Part shown: positions 11,734 to 23,244 of the stretch, one piece after another
How positions within the stretch are numbered: the stretch's first letter is position 1
How the letters are laid out: each line of letters starts with the position of its first letter
Origin: Malachius bipustulatus
Taxonomy: Eukaryota; Arthropoda; Insecta; Coleoptera; Melyridae
DNA: 64,000 nucleotides
Direction of reading: 5' to 3'
Assembly (NCBI GenBank): GCA_910589415.1
Contig: OU342630.1
Coordinates: forward strand, 13,611,867 to 13,675,866
Notes under the pieces: generated by a model
What the model was told of the DNA's origin: nothing
Seen by the model: only the letters and a program-made list of their open reading frames with translations
Database searches by the model: none
Made by a program: the position numbers and the translations under genes

Positions 11734-12371
11734 ACCGGGTGTCCCAACACTAGTGTCCACCCCCTAAATCGAGCTTAATATTAAAGATAAAAAATTGAAA
11801 CTTTGAGGATTTGTGTACTTGATATAGGACCACGGAATGGCATAATTAGTTTCATCAAAAAACATTTTTAATATCTTTTTAATAATCACCTTTTTCATGA
11901 GTCCATACTACGACACTGTCCAGTGCAGGTTCAGTGTGCCGGCTAGCCCAGCAAGAGCAGTCCTTCTATTTATTTGGACCTTATTTACTTTGTCATAAAA
12001 CTTATTGCACCTACCGTTTTCAGATTATATTGATTATATTGTTCAGATTATATTGTCTACCTGTCATTGCTATATAATTATATTTTATTTAATTAAAGCC
12101 TTATAATTAGTTTTTTCACATTTCTTTCAAGCGATATTGATTTTATTAATCGATTTCTACGTATGTATTGAAAAAAATACAATTTTTTTTTCGACAATTC
12201 TTCACCATCTTACAGTTTTTTATCGCTGGCGCCCGAACTAATTTTTTTTAATGAAACTGATTATGCCATTCCGTGGTCCTATATCAAGTACACAAATCCT
12301 CAAAGTTTCAATTTTTTATCTTTAAAATTAAGCTCTATTTAGGGGGTGGACACTAGTGTTGGGACACCCGG
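11734..12371. mobile_element. family C MITE, copy 1
   Basis: CCGGGTGTCCCAACACTAGT at 11734 is mirrored at 12352-12371 with flanking TA. The long arms contain GTCCACCCCCTAAAT and TGATATAGGACCACGGAATGG. A unique centre (about 11880-12190) includes TGCCGGCTAGCCCAGC. The copy at 26061-26662 has the centre in opposite orientation and is nearly identical, so both look young. No ORF. Confidence 0.88.
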
Positions 12372-12632
12372 TACAAAAATATTTTAAAAAAATAGAGCGA
12401 GGCGCACTTGATGGAACGGCTTATTTTCTTAATGTTTTTAAATACACTAATAGTAAATCTACTTTGACGCATTAATGAACAACCCTGTATAAAGGGACCT
12501 CCCTACTTAAGAACACTGAATTCGTGGATATCGACAGATAGAGCTTTTCATGGAATGAATAATGAATATACCTAGAGCTCGGCCTTCAAACATAAAATAA
12601 TAAACCACAGCTTGTCAAAGAAATACCTATAC

Positions 12633-12935
12633 AGGGTGTTAATGAATACGTATCACAAATTGATAGGGCATGCAGGCAATGCAATATTAGGTATACAATT
12701 TTCTCTAGACATGTGTTGTTGGAGTTTTAATTTTAGAGATAGGTACAGGGTGTTAATATTAAAGTCGATGAATTTCTAGATTTGAATTTTTAGAACTTGG
12801 CTGATTGGGATGATTCTAATTTTTTACAGTAGTTGTTTTAATTATTGAAGTACATGACGCGTAATAATCTCAATGAAAAATTATTCGATCCAGTGGCGGA
12901 GATCTGGGTTTGTCGTAAACTTTTTTTTTTATAAT
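12633..12935. repeat. family E half-element
   Basis: Two ACAGGGTGTTAAT termini (12633 and 12746) precede a block GGCTGATTGGGATGATTC...AGTAGTTG...AAGTACATGA...CCAGTGGCGGAGATCTG. The same block with the same order occurs at 57255-57450. Only one arm is visible, so it is a truncated or asymmetric element. Confidence 0.6.
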
Positions 12936-13114
12936 TTCTATGCTGATTTTAATCTTATTTAAAGGAAAAAACCTTCTTGCGCATCAATCGCAGAAATAGT
13001 GTATTTTTATGCGATTCAATAATAAATATTTTCTTCCTATTTTTTTTTATAATGAATATAATGAAAAAATAATCCGATTTTTTTTTTGGGAAAACTCCAC
13101 CTACCTACAAAAAA

Positions 13115-13200
13115 AAAAGAATGATCCTCTCGTGGTTTCGAACCCCCACCAACAGTTTGCTAGGCAAGGATGTAACGAACTGAGCAACGGTGTGTTTTAA
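13115..13200 (-). repeat. tRNA-like sequence, possible SINE head
   Basis: Read on the minus strand it contains a B-box-like GGTTCGAAACC and, upstream, GTTGCTCAGTTCGTTAC, similar to an A box. The two halves can fold into cloverleaf-like arms, but the acceptor stem does not pair well. It is best read as a tRNA-derived SINE promoter or a decayed tRNA. Confidence 0.4.
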
Positions 13201-13499
13201 CTTTGTAGTGCTGATCGCGTAGGTATATGCAGTACGTCAGGTTCCTACACCTACACATTTTATTTTTCAAACTAGTCATATCTTAGTTATTAAAAGACCA
13301 ATTTGAATACTTTTTCACCTGCATGTAGGTGATTTAATTGTCGTTGCGATTGCTCTTCTAATTTTCAGAACCATTCATAATTGAATGTGAAAAAAATAAA
13401 AAAGAAATTGCGAACCATAATAAAAGTGTAAGCTAATTTTGCACAAGCGAAAAACTTTTTTATTTTTCGTTTAAAGTGCTACATTAATCGAGACGAATT

Positions 13500-14075
13500 G
13501 AAGCTAAGACATCAAATTATATGTTAAAGAAAAAAAAATGGAAAATTTCGGTTCAACTTCTTCAAAAATGGACTCATAAAAGGTTATAGAAATTTACACA
13601 TTTTTACCCTTTTCCTACCCACGACACTGGCATATTAATGGAAAATATGCTAATTATATTGCATTAACTCAAATTTCCAATAATTTTTTTCAAATCCTGT
13701 TAATTTGATTTCAAAGTTTTTTTGCCATCTTGCTCATACAGGGGTTCAAAAAATAGTAAATTTTCCGAAAATTCAAATGGTCGCCATTTTGAAACGGCTC
13801 GGCCGATTTTGCTCAAGTGCAATACCAGACCACTCCTTGTGGACATCTTACTCTCACAAAAATTTCAGCCCCCTAGATTGAAAACTGCGGCCAGAAACCG
13901 TGCCTCAAGGACCGGATTTTTGGAACTTTGAAAGGACACCCTGTAGAAGTAACGTGACTTTTGGAAATTTTTTCAACGAAAATCCAAAGTCATTCCAAAG
14001 CTTTACAAGAATCCAAAATTTCGTTCACTAATCTTGAAAGATAAAGCTACAGGAGCGTTTTTAAAATCGAAAAAA
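13500..14075. repeat. right arm of the 7-kb inverted repeat
   Basis: Reverse complement of 6890-7460, including GGACACCCTGTAGAAGTAACG at its shoulder and TTCTTCAAAAATGGACTC at the inner side. The match continues about 120 bp outside the TACAGGGTGTCC-type motif, so the duplicated segment is larger than that element alone. Confidence 0.75.
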
Positions 14076-14079
14076 CGTG

Positions 14080-15555
14080 ATTTTGGAGAAATAAATATAT
14101 AATGTATATAAATATACTATATACATATATATCGTGGGCAGGTGAATTTTGGAAAACCACTTTTTCGTGATCTGGGGGTCAGGATCGGTGGACATTTGGT
14201 GAGTTTGGGTGATTTTCGAAAAGTGATGTCGTCCTGAATAGTGTATTTTTTTGTTAAAAAATACACTAAAAGGCATGATACATTTTTGTTGTCAGACCTC
14301 GGCTCTCGCGTCATATAGTTGCAGTTTACTTCCATGTCCTGTAAAAGCTAACTTTTATGACTTGATTATGTAAATAACTATAATATTTATGTTTATTTTG
14401 GCGTGTTTTATATAGGTACTTTGGTATTAAGCTCGCGTTATTGTATATTTTGTTTACTTAAACCAAATTGACGCGCGATAACTTATATTATAGGTAGGTA
14501 CTTATATTACGTACACCTACCTATCGTACCACCAATGTATGTTTACACCAGGTTTGTTATTTATGAACCGGAATAAAACAAAAATTAATTTGCTTCGCGA
14601 ATTCGGAAGTTTTTCATTATTACATAGGTATAAAAAAAGACATTGATTTTTATGGGAGAATTGAGTTAACTGACAGGAAATCGTCGTATTTTATGTTTTG
14701 TACTTTAAACTGTTAATTTGCGTTACCTATGAACACACACACCTGGTGACCTTGATCATAATACAATCAACAGTATTATTGTTATTATCTAACTGACTTA
14801 TTTCAAATAAAAAAAGATGTAAATTCATCTATTTCTTACTGAAATTAACTAGGTATAAATATCTAATGATCGTATTATAAAGGACGTTAGTGGTAATCGA
14901 ATGTCCCTTTTAATAACTCTATAAAAATAATGATTTCGTTATAAAGGTAGGTAATCACCTAATTAAGTATCACTTTACTTTTTTATATTTTATTTTTACA
15001 ACAACATGATTATATTATTAATTATTTGTATTGAAAGATGTCTATAAAAAATATCTACCTCAAAGTTGTTAAGTTTTTTTTATTACTCATATTTTTCACT
15101 TAACAAACTTAGTTTTCGTGTTTTCTTCTGAAAACATTTCCTGCTGTATTAAAATAGGAGGAGTACAAGAAGGTGTAGTTATAGCAATTAATCACTAACG
15201 AGTTATCCCAGAAACAATTAAACATTTTAATGGAGCACTGTAGCGTTTTTTTCTTTTTAGCAGACAATAATTATTTCCAGACAGCAGTTTTTATTTCAAT
15301 CCGATGATCAACACGTTAAATGTTTTGGTTAAAAAAATGTCACTTGGTTTTTAAAATTAGTTGAGTTCCAAGTTTTATTATGAAATCGTACTTTAAAAAC
15401 GTTGTACCTACAAAGAAACTATAGAAAGAAGTGAGTTGTTCGAATATAATCTGCATGCTTAACTAACCCTGAAAAACTTAATTTAGGTTTATTTTTCACG
15501 AATAAATACTAATAACTACTATAATAGGTGATATCTCTCGGTATACATAATATAA
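14080..15555. other. non-coding, unassigned
   Basis: AT-rich with TA-rich microsatellite-like sequence at 14095-14132 and no palindrome, RNA or convincing exon. It may be intergenic DNA. Confidence 0.35.
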
Positions 15556-15559
15556 TATA

Positions 15560-16860
15560 ACGATGCCAGAGAACGTCCTACTAAAGTGGACTCTCCGAAA
15601 GACCGTAAAACTCTGTTGTCGATCTCGCGAGCACAGGAATACGGGATCTATGCTTTACCGCCTGGACCAAAAGGAGACAACCTTTAAAAACCTAAATTCT
15701 ACGGCGGGAACCCAGGCTAAAAGGATGCGTGGTTGAATAGGAGATCAGCCCCTTCTGGATTCAACCTCGAAGAAGTGGCGCACCTTCGAAAATAAATGCC
15801 TACCATACGTCTGGAGCTCTGCGAATGGTATTTCTTTATTCGCTCCATTACTCGTGAGCCATATGGACCAAGACACTAATTCAAAAAGGGAAGGGGATTC
15901 TGAAAAGAAAGACCCACCCAAAAAACTCTCAGGAGCCGCTCGCAGGAAACTGAGAAAAGAGTAGAAACTACAAAACCAAGGCGAAACTAGAGAACCTAGA
16001 AAGCTAGGGTTAAAGGTGAACCCCAGTGTAACAAAACTCGGGACCAGCAAGAAACCGGAACAACGTAAAAGAAGGAGAACCTGCACCAAGGTTCTCAGGA
16101 GTGCAGCTTAGAGGGGACTTTCTCATGGCTTCCTGTGCTGACCAGGCCACAGAGGACTGGCTGGTGCGGGTGGTCAGAGAAACGGAACCCTGGTCAGGAG
16201 CGAAGCTCGGCACCAAGGACGTTCCGAAACCTATAAGCACCAGTGTGGGTACCAGGGACCCAAGAGGAACAAGAAAAAAAAAAAACAAAAAAGACTGGGA
16301 ATTCATAACCATGGATTAAAAACCAGAAACGTGGATCCTAGTGGACAGAAAACCTGACACAAAAGGCCAACAACTAATTTTCCTAATGGGAGAAAATAGA
16401 GAAACTTCAATGCAAACCTTACCTAAACCTAACTGGGGTGCTGTTCAACCGACTAGGTGGGTAAAGGGAAGAGAGAGCAGAGAAGATGTAACTGAAAAAG
16501 ATGAGTAAACACCAGCTGAGATGGGCAATTGGACTTCTAGCAGGACACTACCCACTAATGAAACACCTCTCAATAATAGGAGTAAAAAATAACCCAGATT
16601 GCAGGAGATGCGGGGAGGGGGAGGAAACCTTGCTCATACCACCTATTGTGTGAATGCCCAGCACTAGAGGGAACTAGACTTCTAGTATTTGGGACCGAAA
16701 TGGCAGAACCAAAAGAACTAGAACAAGCACCCATTGGACTCATACTGAAATACTTGGACCAATGAGATAATTATCCAAAGGGGTTCAATAAGCGCAAGCT
16801 TAAGTACAAGGGCTTTGAACCTATCCTAGAAGTATTATAATAATAATAATAAATATCCCT
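15560..16860 (+). pseudogene. decayed LINE: DUF4780-like ORF1 joined to pol C-terminus
   Basis: Three pieces are readable on the plus strand. Near 15925-15950 the frame gives KKLSGAARRKLRKE, a motif often seen before DUF4780 in insect retroelements. At 16100-16320 a frame reads MASCADQATEDWLVRVV and onward, resembling the DUF4780 domain. At 16499-16770 the translation KMSKHQLRWAIGLLAGHYPL, then a Cys-rich CRRCGEGEE and, after a frameshift, LLCECPALEGTRLLVFG, matches the tail after RNase H in Jockey/R1-group LINEs. The 3' end is a TAATAA run (16838-16853). The whole RT core is missing. Many stops; non-functional. Base composition is far GC-richer than the flanks. Confidence 0.72.
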
Positions 16861-17630
16861 AGGTAGGTAGACGGCAAGATCATCAACAATGTCCATCGAT
16901 CCTGATTCATAGACCTCGAAAAGGTAATTTTAACAAATTCGCCTTTCCACGATACACAGTGTCTCTGGCCCGGTTTCTGGTTAAATTTGCCACCATCCTG
17001 GACATAAGGTACCACGAGAAATTCAATTAAAATATTTTAGAGATGACCACACTTCGGAAAATAACCCTTGACATCTATTTCATTATTTTAATTTTAAGCG
17101 GAACACCCTGTGTCGAGCCCTGTGCTGTGCCTATAATCGCAATTTTCAAATACTTCTTACACATCTCATAACACTTAACTTTTCAAGTGATAATCTATTG
17201 TACAGTGAAATGTTTATAAAGAGTGATAATAAAATTAAATCTGATTTTCTTAAAAAAAAATTGAGTAGGTAAATTTTGTATATTTCTACAAACATTTTGT
17301 ATAGGTACCATAGATTAGTGGCTGAAAAGTTAAAATAAGGACATAAAATTAGTTACATAGTTTATGCATTTTTAAGATTTTATTATCAAAAATTATAATC
17401 ATAATGCTTATAATAATCCTCGAGACAATTCCTATCTTCGGACTTGAGGAATCTTCGGACGTAGGTACTTTTATGAAGCATAAGAGATAGTCGCAGAAAA
17501 TATAACTTTATAAGCTGGAGGACGATAAAAATGAAAATAACAGTTAAGACCCTAATTATTAGGTCGAGAAAGCTGCCGCTAAAATCCCGCCGAAATCGAG
17601 GCTAGGCCGAAATTGTGTTTTTTAAGTAGT
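16861..17630. other. non-coding, unassigned
   Basis: One orphan terminus (GGAACACCCTGTG at 17100) suggests a lost MITE arm. Nothing else can be assigned. Confidence 0.35.
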
Positions 17631-17636
17631 TCATTA

Positions 17637-18050
17637 GATAAATAAATGAAAGTAACAATCTTTTAGTGGTGGACAGAAAATGTCATTACCACGTTATAGG
17701 GGAGAGCACGACGAATAAACCGGTATAAAAAGGCTTCACACGGAGTGGGTTTCGGCATGCCAGCTTGCCAAGTCACTTATTTATGCATTTAATAAGAATG
17801 TCTTTTTCGGGAAAGCCGAGATTGCGTTGCTCTGAAATTCCAACCGACGGTAATGGCAAGCTATGACATAAGTCTGCGAGTCTACTTCTACTCAGTCCTA
17901 TAGCGCAGTCTCATGTCTTAGGCAGTCGCCTTAAGGCTCTCTGTCTGCTGTCGACTCACACTCTGCCGGATATACCTACCCCTGAAGCCAAACGTAAGGG
18001 GAGGGGAAGAGAGTTTCGTTTGTTTATTACTAACAACTGTGGTTATCTGG
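17637..18050 (+). promoter_or_regulatory. TATA-containing segment, possible solo LTR or promoter
   Basis: GGTATAAAAAGGC at 17722 is a strong TATA box, followed by a GC-richer leader of about 300 bp that lacks a long frame. Such a segment could be an LTR core promoter or a host promoter. No flanking duplication or second copy is visible here. Confidence 0.25.
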
Positions 18051-18545
18051 TAGATGCATTTAGTAACGTGTTTTTAGTAATCTTCGAACATTAAATTAAC
18101 AATAAACATTTCTCAATTAATAATCAGTAGGTACAGTCAAATAGTAAAAACGACTAAAATTGCGTTGATTAGAAGTTTAACGAAATTTTAATGGTAGGTA
18201 AGGGCGCCACTAGAACATGCACTCCAGCCAAGTTTCCCTCCTCGGATTCCTTAAGGAGTGGCCGCCATCTTGAATTTAAGGGATGAAATCATTTATCTCG
18301 GTGAATATCGGTTGTACGTAAAAAATACGAGACAAATGGCAGGTATACTCAACGATTAATAAATAAAGGAATTAAAGTAGGTCGTATGAATATAAAAGCA
18401 CATGAAGTGCAATTACTAGCCTGTTAATGGAACGGAGTATTCCTCCATCGCCCTAACATTTGTCATATTGGCAGTGCCCGAAACCCCCAAAATCAAGAGA
18501 CCTTCCAACCAAACAACAACAGAGCCACCAGAGTATCACACAAAA
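18051..18545. other. non-coding, unassigned
   Basis: No supported gene. GTGGCCGCCATCTTG at 18259-18273 contains a YY1/Pho-like core, without further context. Confidence 0.3.
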
Positions 18546-18549
18546 AAAC

Positions 18550-19620
18550 TATTCTAACAAAAATTATCCAGCAACTTTTGTTTGAAACTTTTTTTGAAAT
18601 TTCGTATTGTTCAAAACGAGGTTCAAAAGAATAAATTCTAAGAAATGACACTAAGTGGGTGGAAACGGTTTTTTAGATTTTAAAACAAAACGGTCAGTCG
18701 GTTGAAGAGGAGAGGGAGGTGGATTGTACAAAAGTTGTAGCTTTTGAGTTTCTTTATAATATGCAGATTTTATGAAATTTACGAGTTACTCTATAATACG
18801 AACAAAGGTCGACTGGCATTTTACACATACCTACCTAAACCTAACCATTATTAATCTAAGTCAAACCGTTTTCAACAAATACATGATTTTGGGGTTTTCG
18901 GGGTCGCTGATTAAGAAGAATCCGAAAATCCTCTAATGATGAGTTTGGTTGGTGAAAATGCGATGAATGTATGAAAGACGTCCGCCAGATCGGAGCCATC
19001 ATTTTCTTTTTGAAAAGCGGATATGCGATTCTTAATCAGTGACCCAGAAAACGCTATAAAATAAATAAATATCTTATGGCTGTGGTAAAGCCCAAGTGTC
19101 AGAAGTTTTCAAGTAGCCTCAAGGGCCTCTGACGTAACTTAACGACTGCTGTGAAGCAGCCGGGACCCCCTTTTTAACGTACCTCCCGGAGCACGATCGG
19201 TCACGGAACTTTTTCATTTACCACTATAATTGGTCACCCATCTATGATAGGTTATCATAGCGTGATAGGTAAACGCTACGATTATACGATGATAAATGAT
19301 TAGTTATGTGCATAGATTCCAAAATTTTCCAAAATATTGGCACTGGTCGAGTTTCGGTGACCTCTATATCCCTCCCTCTATATCTAGCCCTCGATGCAGC
19401 CATACAAAAAGTTAAAGATACGTTTGTTATGTAGGAAAACTCAAAAGCTACAACTTTTGTCATAACCTTCTTTCACCTCCCGATTGACCGGTTTGTTGTA
19501 AAATAAAATAAAAAACTTTCCATCCCCAAATATGCCATTTTTTTTAATTTGTAATTTTTGAACGCTAAGAAATTAAAAAAAAAGTTTCAAACAAAATTTG
19601 CTGGATAATATATTATGCTC
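18550..19620. mobile_element. palindromic element with 200-bp arms
   Basis: The left arm 18550-18790 and right arm 19410-19620 are inverted copies sharing ATTATCCAGCAA / TTGCTGGATAAT, AAAAGTTGTAGCTTTTGAG and the CGGTCAGTCGGTTGAAG region. The unpaired middle (18800-19400) is GC-richer and has no confident ORF. Exact termini and target duplication are not clear. Confidence 0.6.
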
Positions 19621-19981
19621 TTTAACAATTTTTGTAATATTTAGTTTAGGAATTAGTATTTAAATTGTAATAGTATTTAAAAAATTTAGGGGGCCGCAAC
19701 TATCACTCAAAGTGGATTGACTTTAGGGATGAAATTGACTGGATGTGAGCCTCACATCTAGACCTTCGGTCGCAGTGAAGGTGTCACAATGGCCCACTTA
19801 CGATAAATCTCTAGGGATGAAATTTGTACGCCGCAATGTCATTTTATAATATAAAATCGACGTGTTTCGGGATTTATCTTAAGTATGCACAATATAATAA
19901 TTACCTACTGAAATAATCAATTTATTCCGAGACTTATTCCGAGACTTATTCCATCTGGCTGTTCCACACTGTAAGTATAGG
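19621..19981. other. unassigned, GC-richer block at 19690-19830
   Basis: GGGGGCCGCAACTATCACTC starts a 140-bp block of balanced composition that stands out from AT-rich flanks. It holds two copies of GGGATGAAATT about 90 bp apart. No frame longer than about 20 codons. It could be part of an undescribed repeat. Confidence 0.3.
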
Positions 19982-20757
19982 TACAGGGGTGTTGAAAAAG
20001 TCCCGGTACCCCCAATAAATCTAATTTGGGGTTTGTAAAAATAAAAAATAAAAACCAGGTCAGTTTTCTACGAGGTTTTATATTTTAATTTACTTTCTTC
20101 CTCGCTTTCTTCTATTGATGTATAATTTTTTATACAGGGATGTTCCTTGGCTCAGTAATGACAACATTGCCTATTTTTGTAAATAGGACACCCTGTATAT
20201 TATTGGATTTTACTATTTCCTGAGAAAATCCAATTAGAATGGTTTTTACATTTAAAATGAGCAGATTATGAGTTATAAAAAAGTGTAAATACCAATTTTT
20301 AATTTTGAAAGCAATGTGCGAAAATCGGAAACGGCTCAAAATATCGCAAAACGGCTTACATGTCCCTATTTTAACTTTGGTAAATATTTACATCCCTCGC
20401 ATCCACGTATCTCAAGTTCCATCAATTTTTTCGGGACCGATGAGCGAAATAGGGGTGCTGGATGGGTAAGAATGGCTAAAAACAGCCATTGCAAACTAAT
20501 ATTAAGGTCACAACCTCTTTGACACTATGGTCGCATTTCTATTTTTTTCTTCACTTTCAGGGCAAGGAATATCTTCGAGATTAACAGTAGCACGATTTTT
20601 ATTTTGAATTTGAATTCCAAAAATCGTGACATCGATCACTATTATAGTCCGGATACGTTATGTGTAAGCTTGGGGACTTATGCCGGTACTGCGGAGCGCG
20701 CGGATGAGGAATCGGCCGGCTCGACGCGCTGGTCTTGCATGTTTATATGTGTATATA

Positions 20758-21422
20758 CAGGATGATCCCGAAATGGCGGACACGGACAGCATCCATTGTG
20801 GATTAAAGATTCCAAGTTAATTTACTTTTTTCTCCAGTATGGCTCCCTTAAGAAGATATGACCACTTTTGTTGTCATGTGAAAAAAAAGTCACAACATTG
20901 CACTGGATACCCTTCTTCAGGCAGAAAAATAATGTAGTAGGCCAGGCCTACAATACCCAAATAGATGTTACCATGGAAACATATGAAATGAAAACACAAC
21001 AAAGGTTAAAACAATTATCGTTGCTTGGATACATATTCGATAATATTATTCAAACTCTATTTAATTGCATTGATGAGTTCGAATTCGAACAACGATGCCA
21101 CATTGAAAATTTTTGTTGAACTCAAGGGAATAGGCTCGGGAATAGGTAAACTTTGAATGCCTGTAATTCCATTCCCGATAATAAAAAATAAAAAGCAAAC
21201 ACTATCATAATATTTACCTACGTCAAATCATGTGCTTTGCCAGTGGAGGTTGTTTAAAGGCTCGTTTAAAGGTGACTGCTTTTTTGATTTAAATTTTAGA
21301 AAAAGATCACCCTATATCTCGGTAACGAAGCCGAGGAAACCATTTTTGTTTTAAATTTACAGTCTTTCTGAACATCCTCTACAACACCCTGATACCGTGT
21401 CCGCCATTTCGGGATCAGCCTG
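20758..21422. mobile_element. palindromic TA-flanked MITE inside family B copy 1
   Basis: The ends CAGGATGATCCCGAAATGGC and its complement (GCCATTTCGGGATCAGCCTG) are flanked by TA. Inner arms share CGGACACGG / CCGTGTCCG. The centre is unique and non-coding. Confidence 0.8.
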
Positions 21423-21540
21423 TATACTGTACTGCCCAGGACCGGACTCCGCAAACCGATTTTTAGTGACGGTTTTTTTTGGGTAACCATGCATTTGCAA
21501 AGCAAATTAATACCTTCCTGGTACGTCCTCCACCCTTATA

Positions 21541-22127
21541 CAGGGTGTCCCATAATATGTGGGCAATCTCTCGGATTTGGGTAAATTTCGTAAAAATAAA
21601 TGAAAAAATAGCTTTAAAATTAATTCCTCAGAGACACCCCTACAAAGATAGTAGCTGTTGAAGTTGAGAGTTGAAAATCAATTTTTTGCAATAACTTTTT
21701 TATATCTTGACCGATTTTGATAATTTTTGGTTAATAATCTCGATAACGGTTCGCTCTATCGAAATAAATAAAGATACATTTTTGATGTAAAAAATATCAA
21801 ATAAAAAGAAAATTAACCTTAAAAAACTGTAAAATTATTATTTTTATTGTTTTCTTTCAAGTGAATGAGGGGGTTATGCCATCCCGAGGTCTATGTATGT
21901 GCTACCAAAGATTATGAAACACTATTCTAAACAGTCCAAAATAATACAAAATAAAACCAAAAATGATCAAAATCGGTCAAGAAATAAAAAAGTTATTGCA
22001 AAAAATTGATTTTCAACCCTCAACTTCAACAGCTAATATCTTTGTAGGGGTGTCTCTGAGGAATTAATTTTATAGCTATTTTTTCATTTATTTTTACGAA
22101 AATTACCCACATATTATGGGACACCTG
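21541..22127. mobile_element. palindromic TA-flanked MITE, 587 bp
   Basis: CAGGGTGTCCCATAATATGT is mirrored at 22108-22127 and TA flanks both sides. The arms match for about 200 bp, including GACACCCCTACAAAGATA. The loop holds TTATTTTTATTGTTTTC. The insertion site within family B is confirmed by the empty site in copy 3. Confidence 0.88.
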
Positions 22128-22300
22128 TATAGGTGCCATAGTGAAACTGCAGGATACCCAGATGTAATTTTATGTGTAACTTTGCAGTGTATTGGAAATT
22201 TTTATACAGGGTGATTAAAATTATCAGATTTTTCATCACCCTGTATAGAAATTTTATATGCGTCATATGATAGTACATAAAAAGTTAAGGTCATTATTTA

Positions 22301-22856
22301 CATCCGCGTGTCCTGCAGTTTCACAATGGCACTTATATAGGAGTGGATGACATACCTATTATAGTAACACCAGGAAGGTATTCATTTGCTTTGCAAATGA
22401 AGGGGAAGGCAAATAAACGGCATTAAAACCCGATTTTGAGAGTGCAATGAAAGTACGGACCTGGCAGAAGCGCTGATTATAAATACCTCGAGTCTCGGAA
22501 ATAATATAACCACTTGTCGACAATGCCCTCGAAATGCCAAGCGCTTGGAAGCGTACAGACACGTACTCGCATTATATCCGCTTTCTTATATCGTAACCAA
22601 ACCACAGGGATTGATGTTACGATTTTTGGAATGTAAATGCAAAATTCAAAATAATAATCGTGCTATTGTTAATCTCGAAGATTTTCCTTGCCCTGAAAGT
22701 GAAGAAAAAATAGAAATGCGAAATAGTGTCAAAGAGGCCTTAGTTGTAACCTTAATATTATAGTTTGCAATGGCTGTTTTTAGCTTCTTACTCACCCAGC
22801 ACCCCTATTTCGCTCCTCAGTCCCGAAAACATTGATGGAACTTAGGACACGCGGAT
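22301..22856. mobile_element. family B MITE copy 2 (inverted), 556 bp
   Basis: CATCCGCGTGTCCTGCAG at the left and GGACACGCGGATG at the right, with TA outside both ends. It contains the family hallmarks CATTTGCTTTGCAAATG and AACAGCCATTGCAAAC (in reverse). Its length agrees with copy 3 (551 bp). Confidence 0.85.
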
Positions 22857-23244
22857 GTAAATAATTACCTAAGTTAAAATAGGACTGATAAGTTTTCCAA
22901 TATATTGACCCGTTTAATGTGAACAACTTTGAAAATTTAAATAGCGTTTTCATTTGTTTATAATTCATAAACGTCCCATTTTAATTAACGGCAACTGTAA
23001 AAACAAAAACCAATCTTATTGGTTTTTTTCAGGAAATAAGAAAATGTAATACATAATATTATACATTATGTCCTATCCTATACCTATTAAAAAAAAGACG
23101 ATGTCGTCAATGCAGAGTTTTATTTTATTACATCATTGTAATAAATTGACCTGCGTTTTATTTATTTATTTATTTATTTTTAATTGAAAATTTAAGGATT
23201 TATTGGGTGGTGAATACCGGGAATTTTTCAACACCCTGTATATT

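Larger units (their letters stand above)
20391..22164. mobile_element. family B MITE copy 1, interrupted twice
   Basis: It begins CATCCCTCGCATCCACG after TA and ends ACCCAGATG before TA. Comparison with the uninterrupted copy at 25186-25736 shows that the extra DNA at 20758-21422 and 21541-22127 is inserted. For the second insert the flanks CCACCCTTA and AGGTGCCATAG rejoin exactly as in copy 3. Confidence 0.8.
19984..23238. mobile_element. 3.25-kb composite palindrome carrying four nested MITEs
   Basis: CAGGGGTGTTGAAAAAGTCC at 19984 is mirrored by AATTTTTCAACACCCTG ending at 23238, with TA outside both. The shoulders share the module TTTTACTATTTCCTGAG (mirrored near 23030) and ACGGCTTACATGTCCC. 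Two inverted family B copies (20391-22164 and 22301-22856) occupy mirror positions, and copy 1 is itself interrupted by two further MITEs. No coding function. Confidence 0.75.

Noticed and set aside
13115..13200. A second functional tRNA gene
   Set aside because: The acceptor stem does not pair and no clean anticodon loop is formed; kept only as a tRNA-like repeat.
15745..16312. Minus-strand frames of 100-114 codons
   Set aside because: They are antisense to the LINE remnant, and their Leu/Phe-rich composition is an artefact of that.
18255..18285. TISU-like CAAGATGGCGGCC on the minus strand as a start site
   Set aside because: The frame ends after five codons (TAA), and no exon follows.
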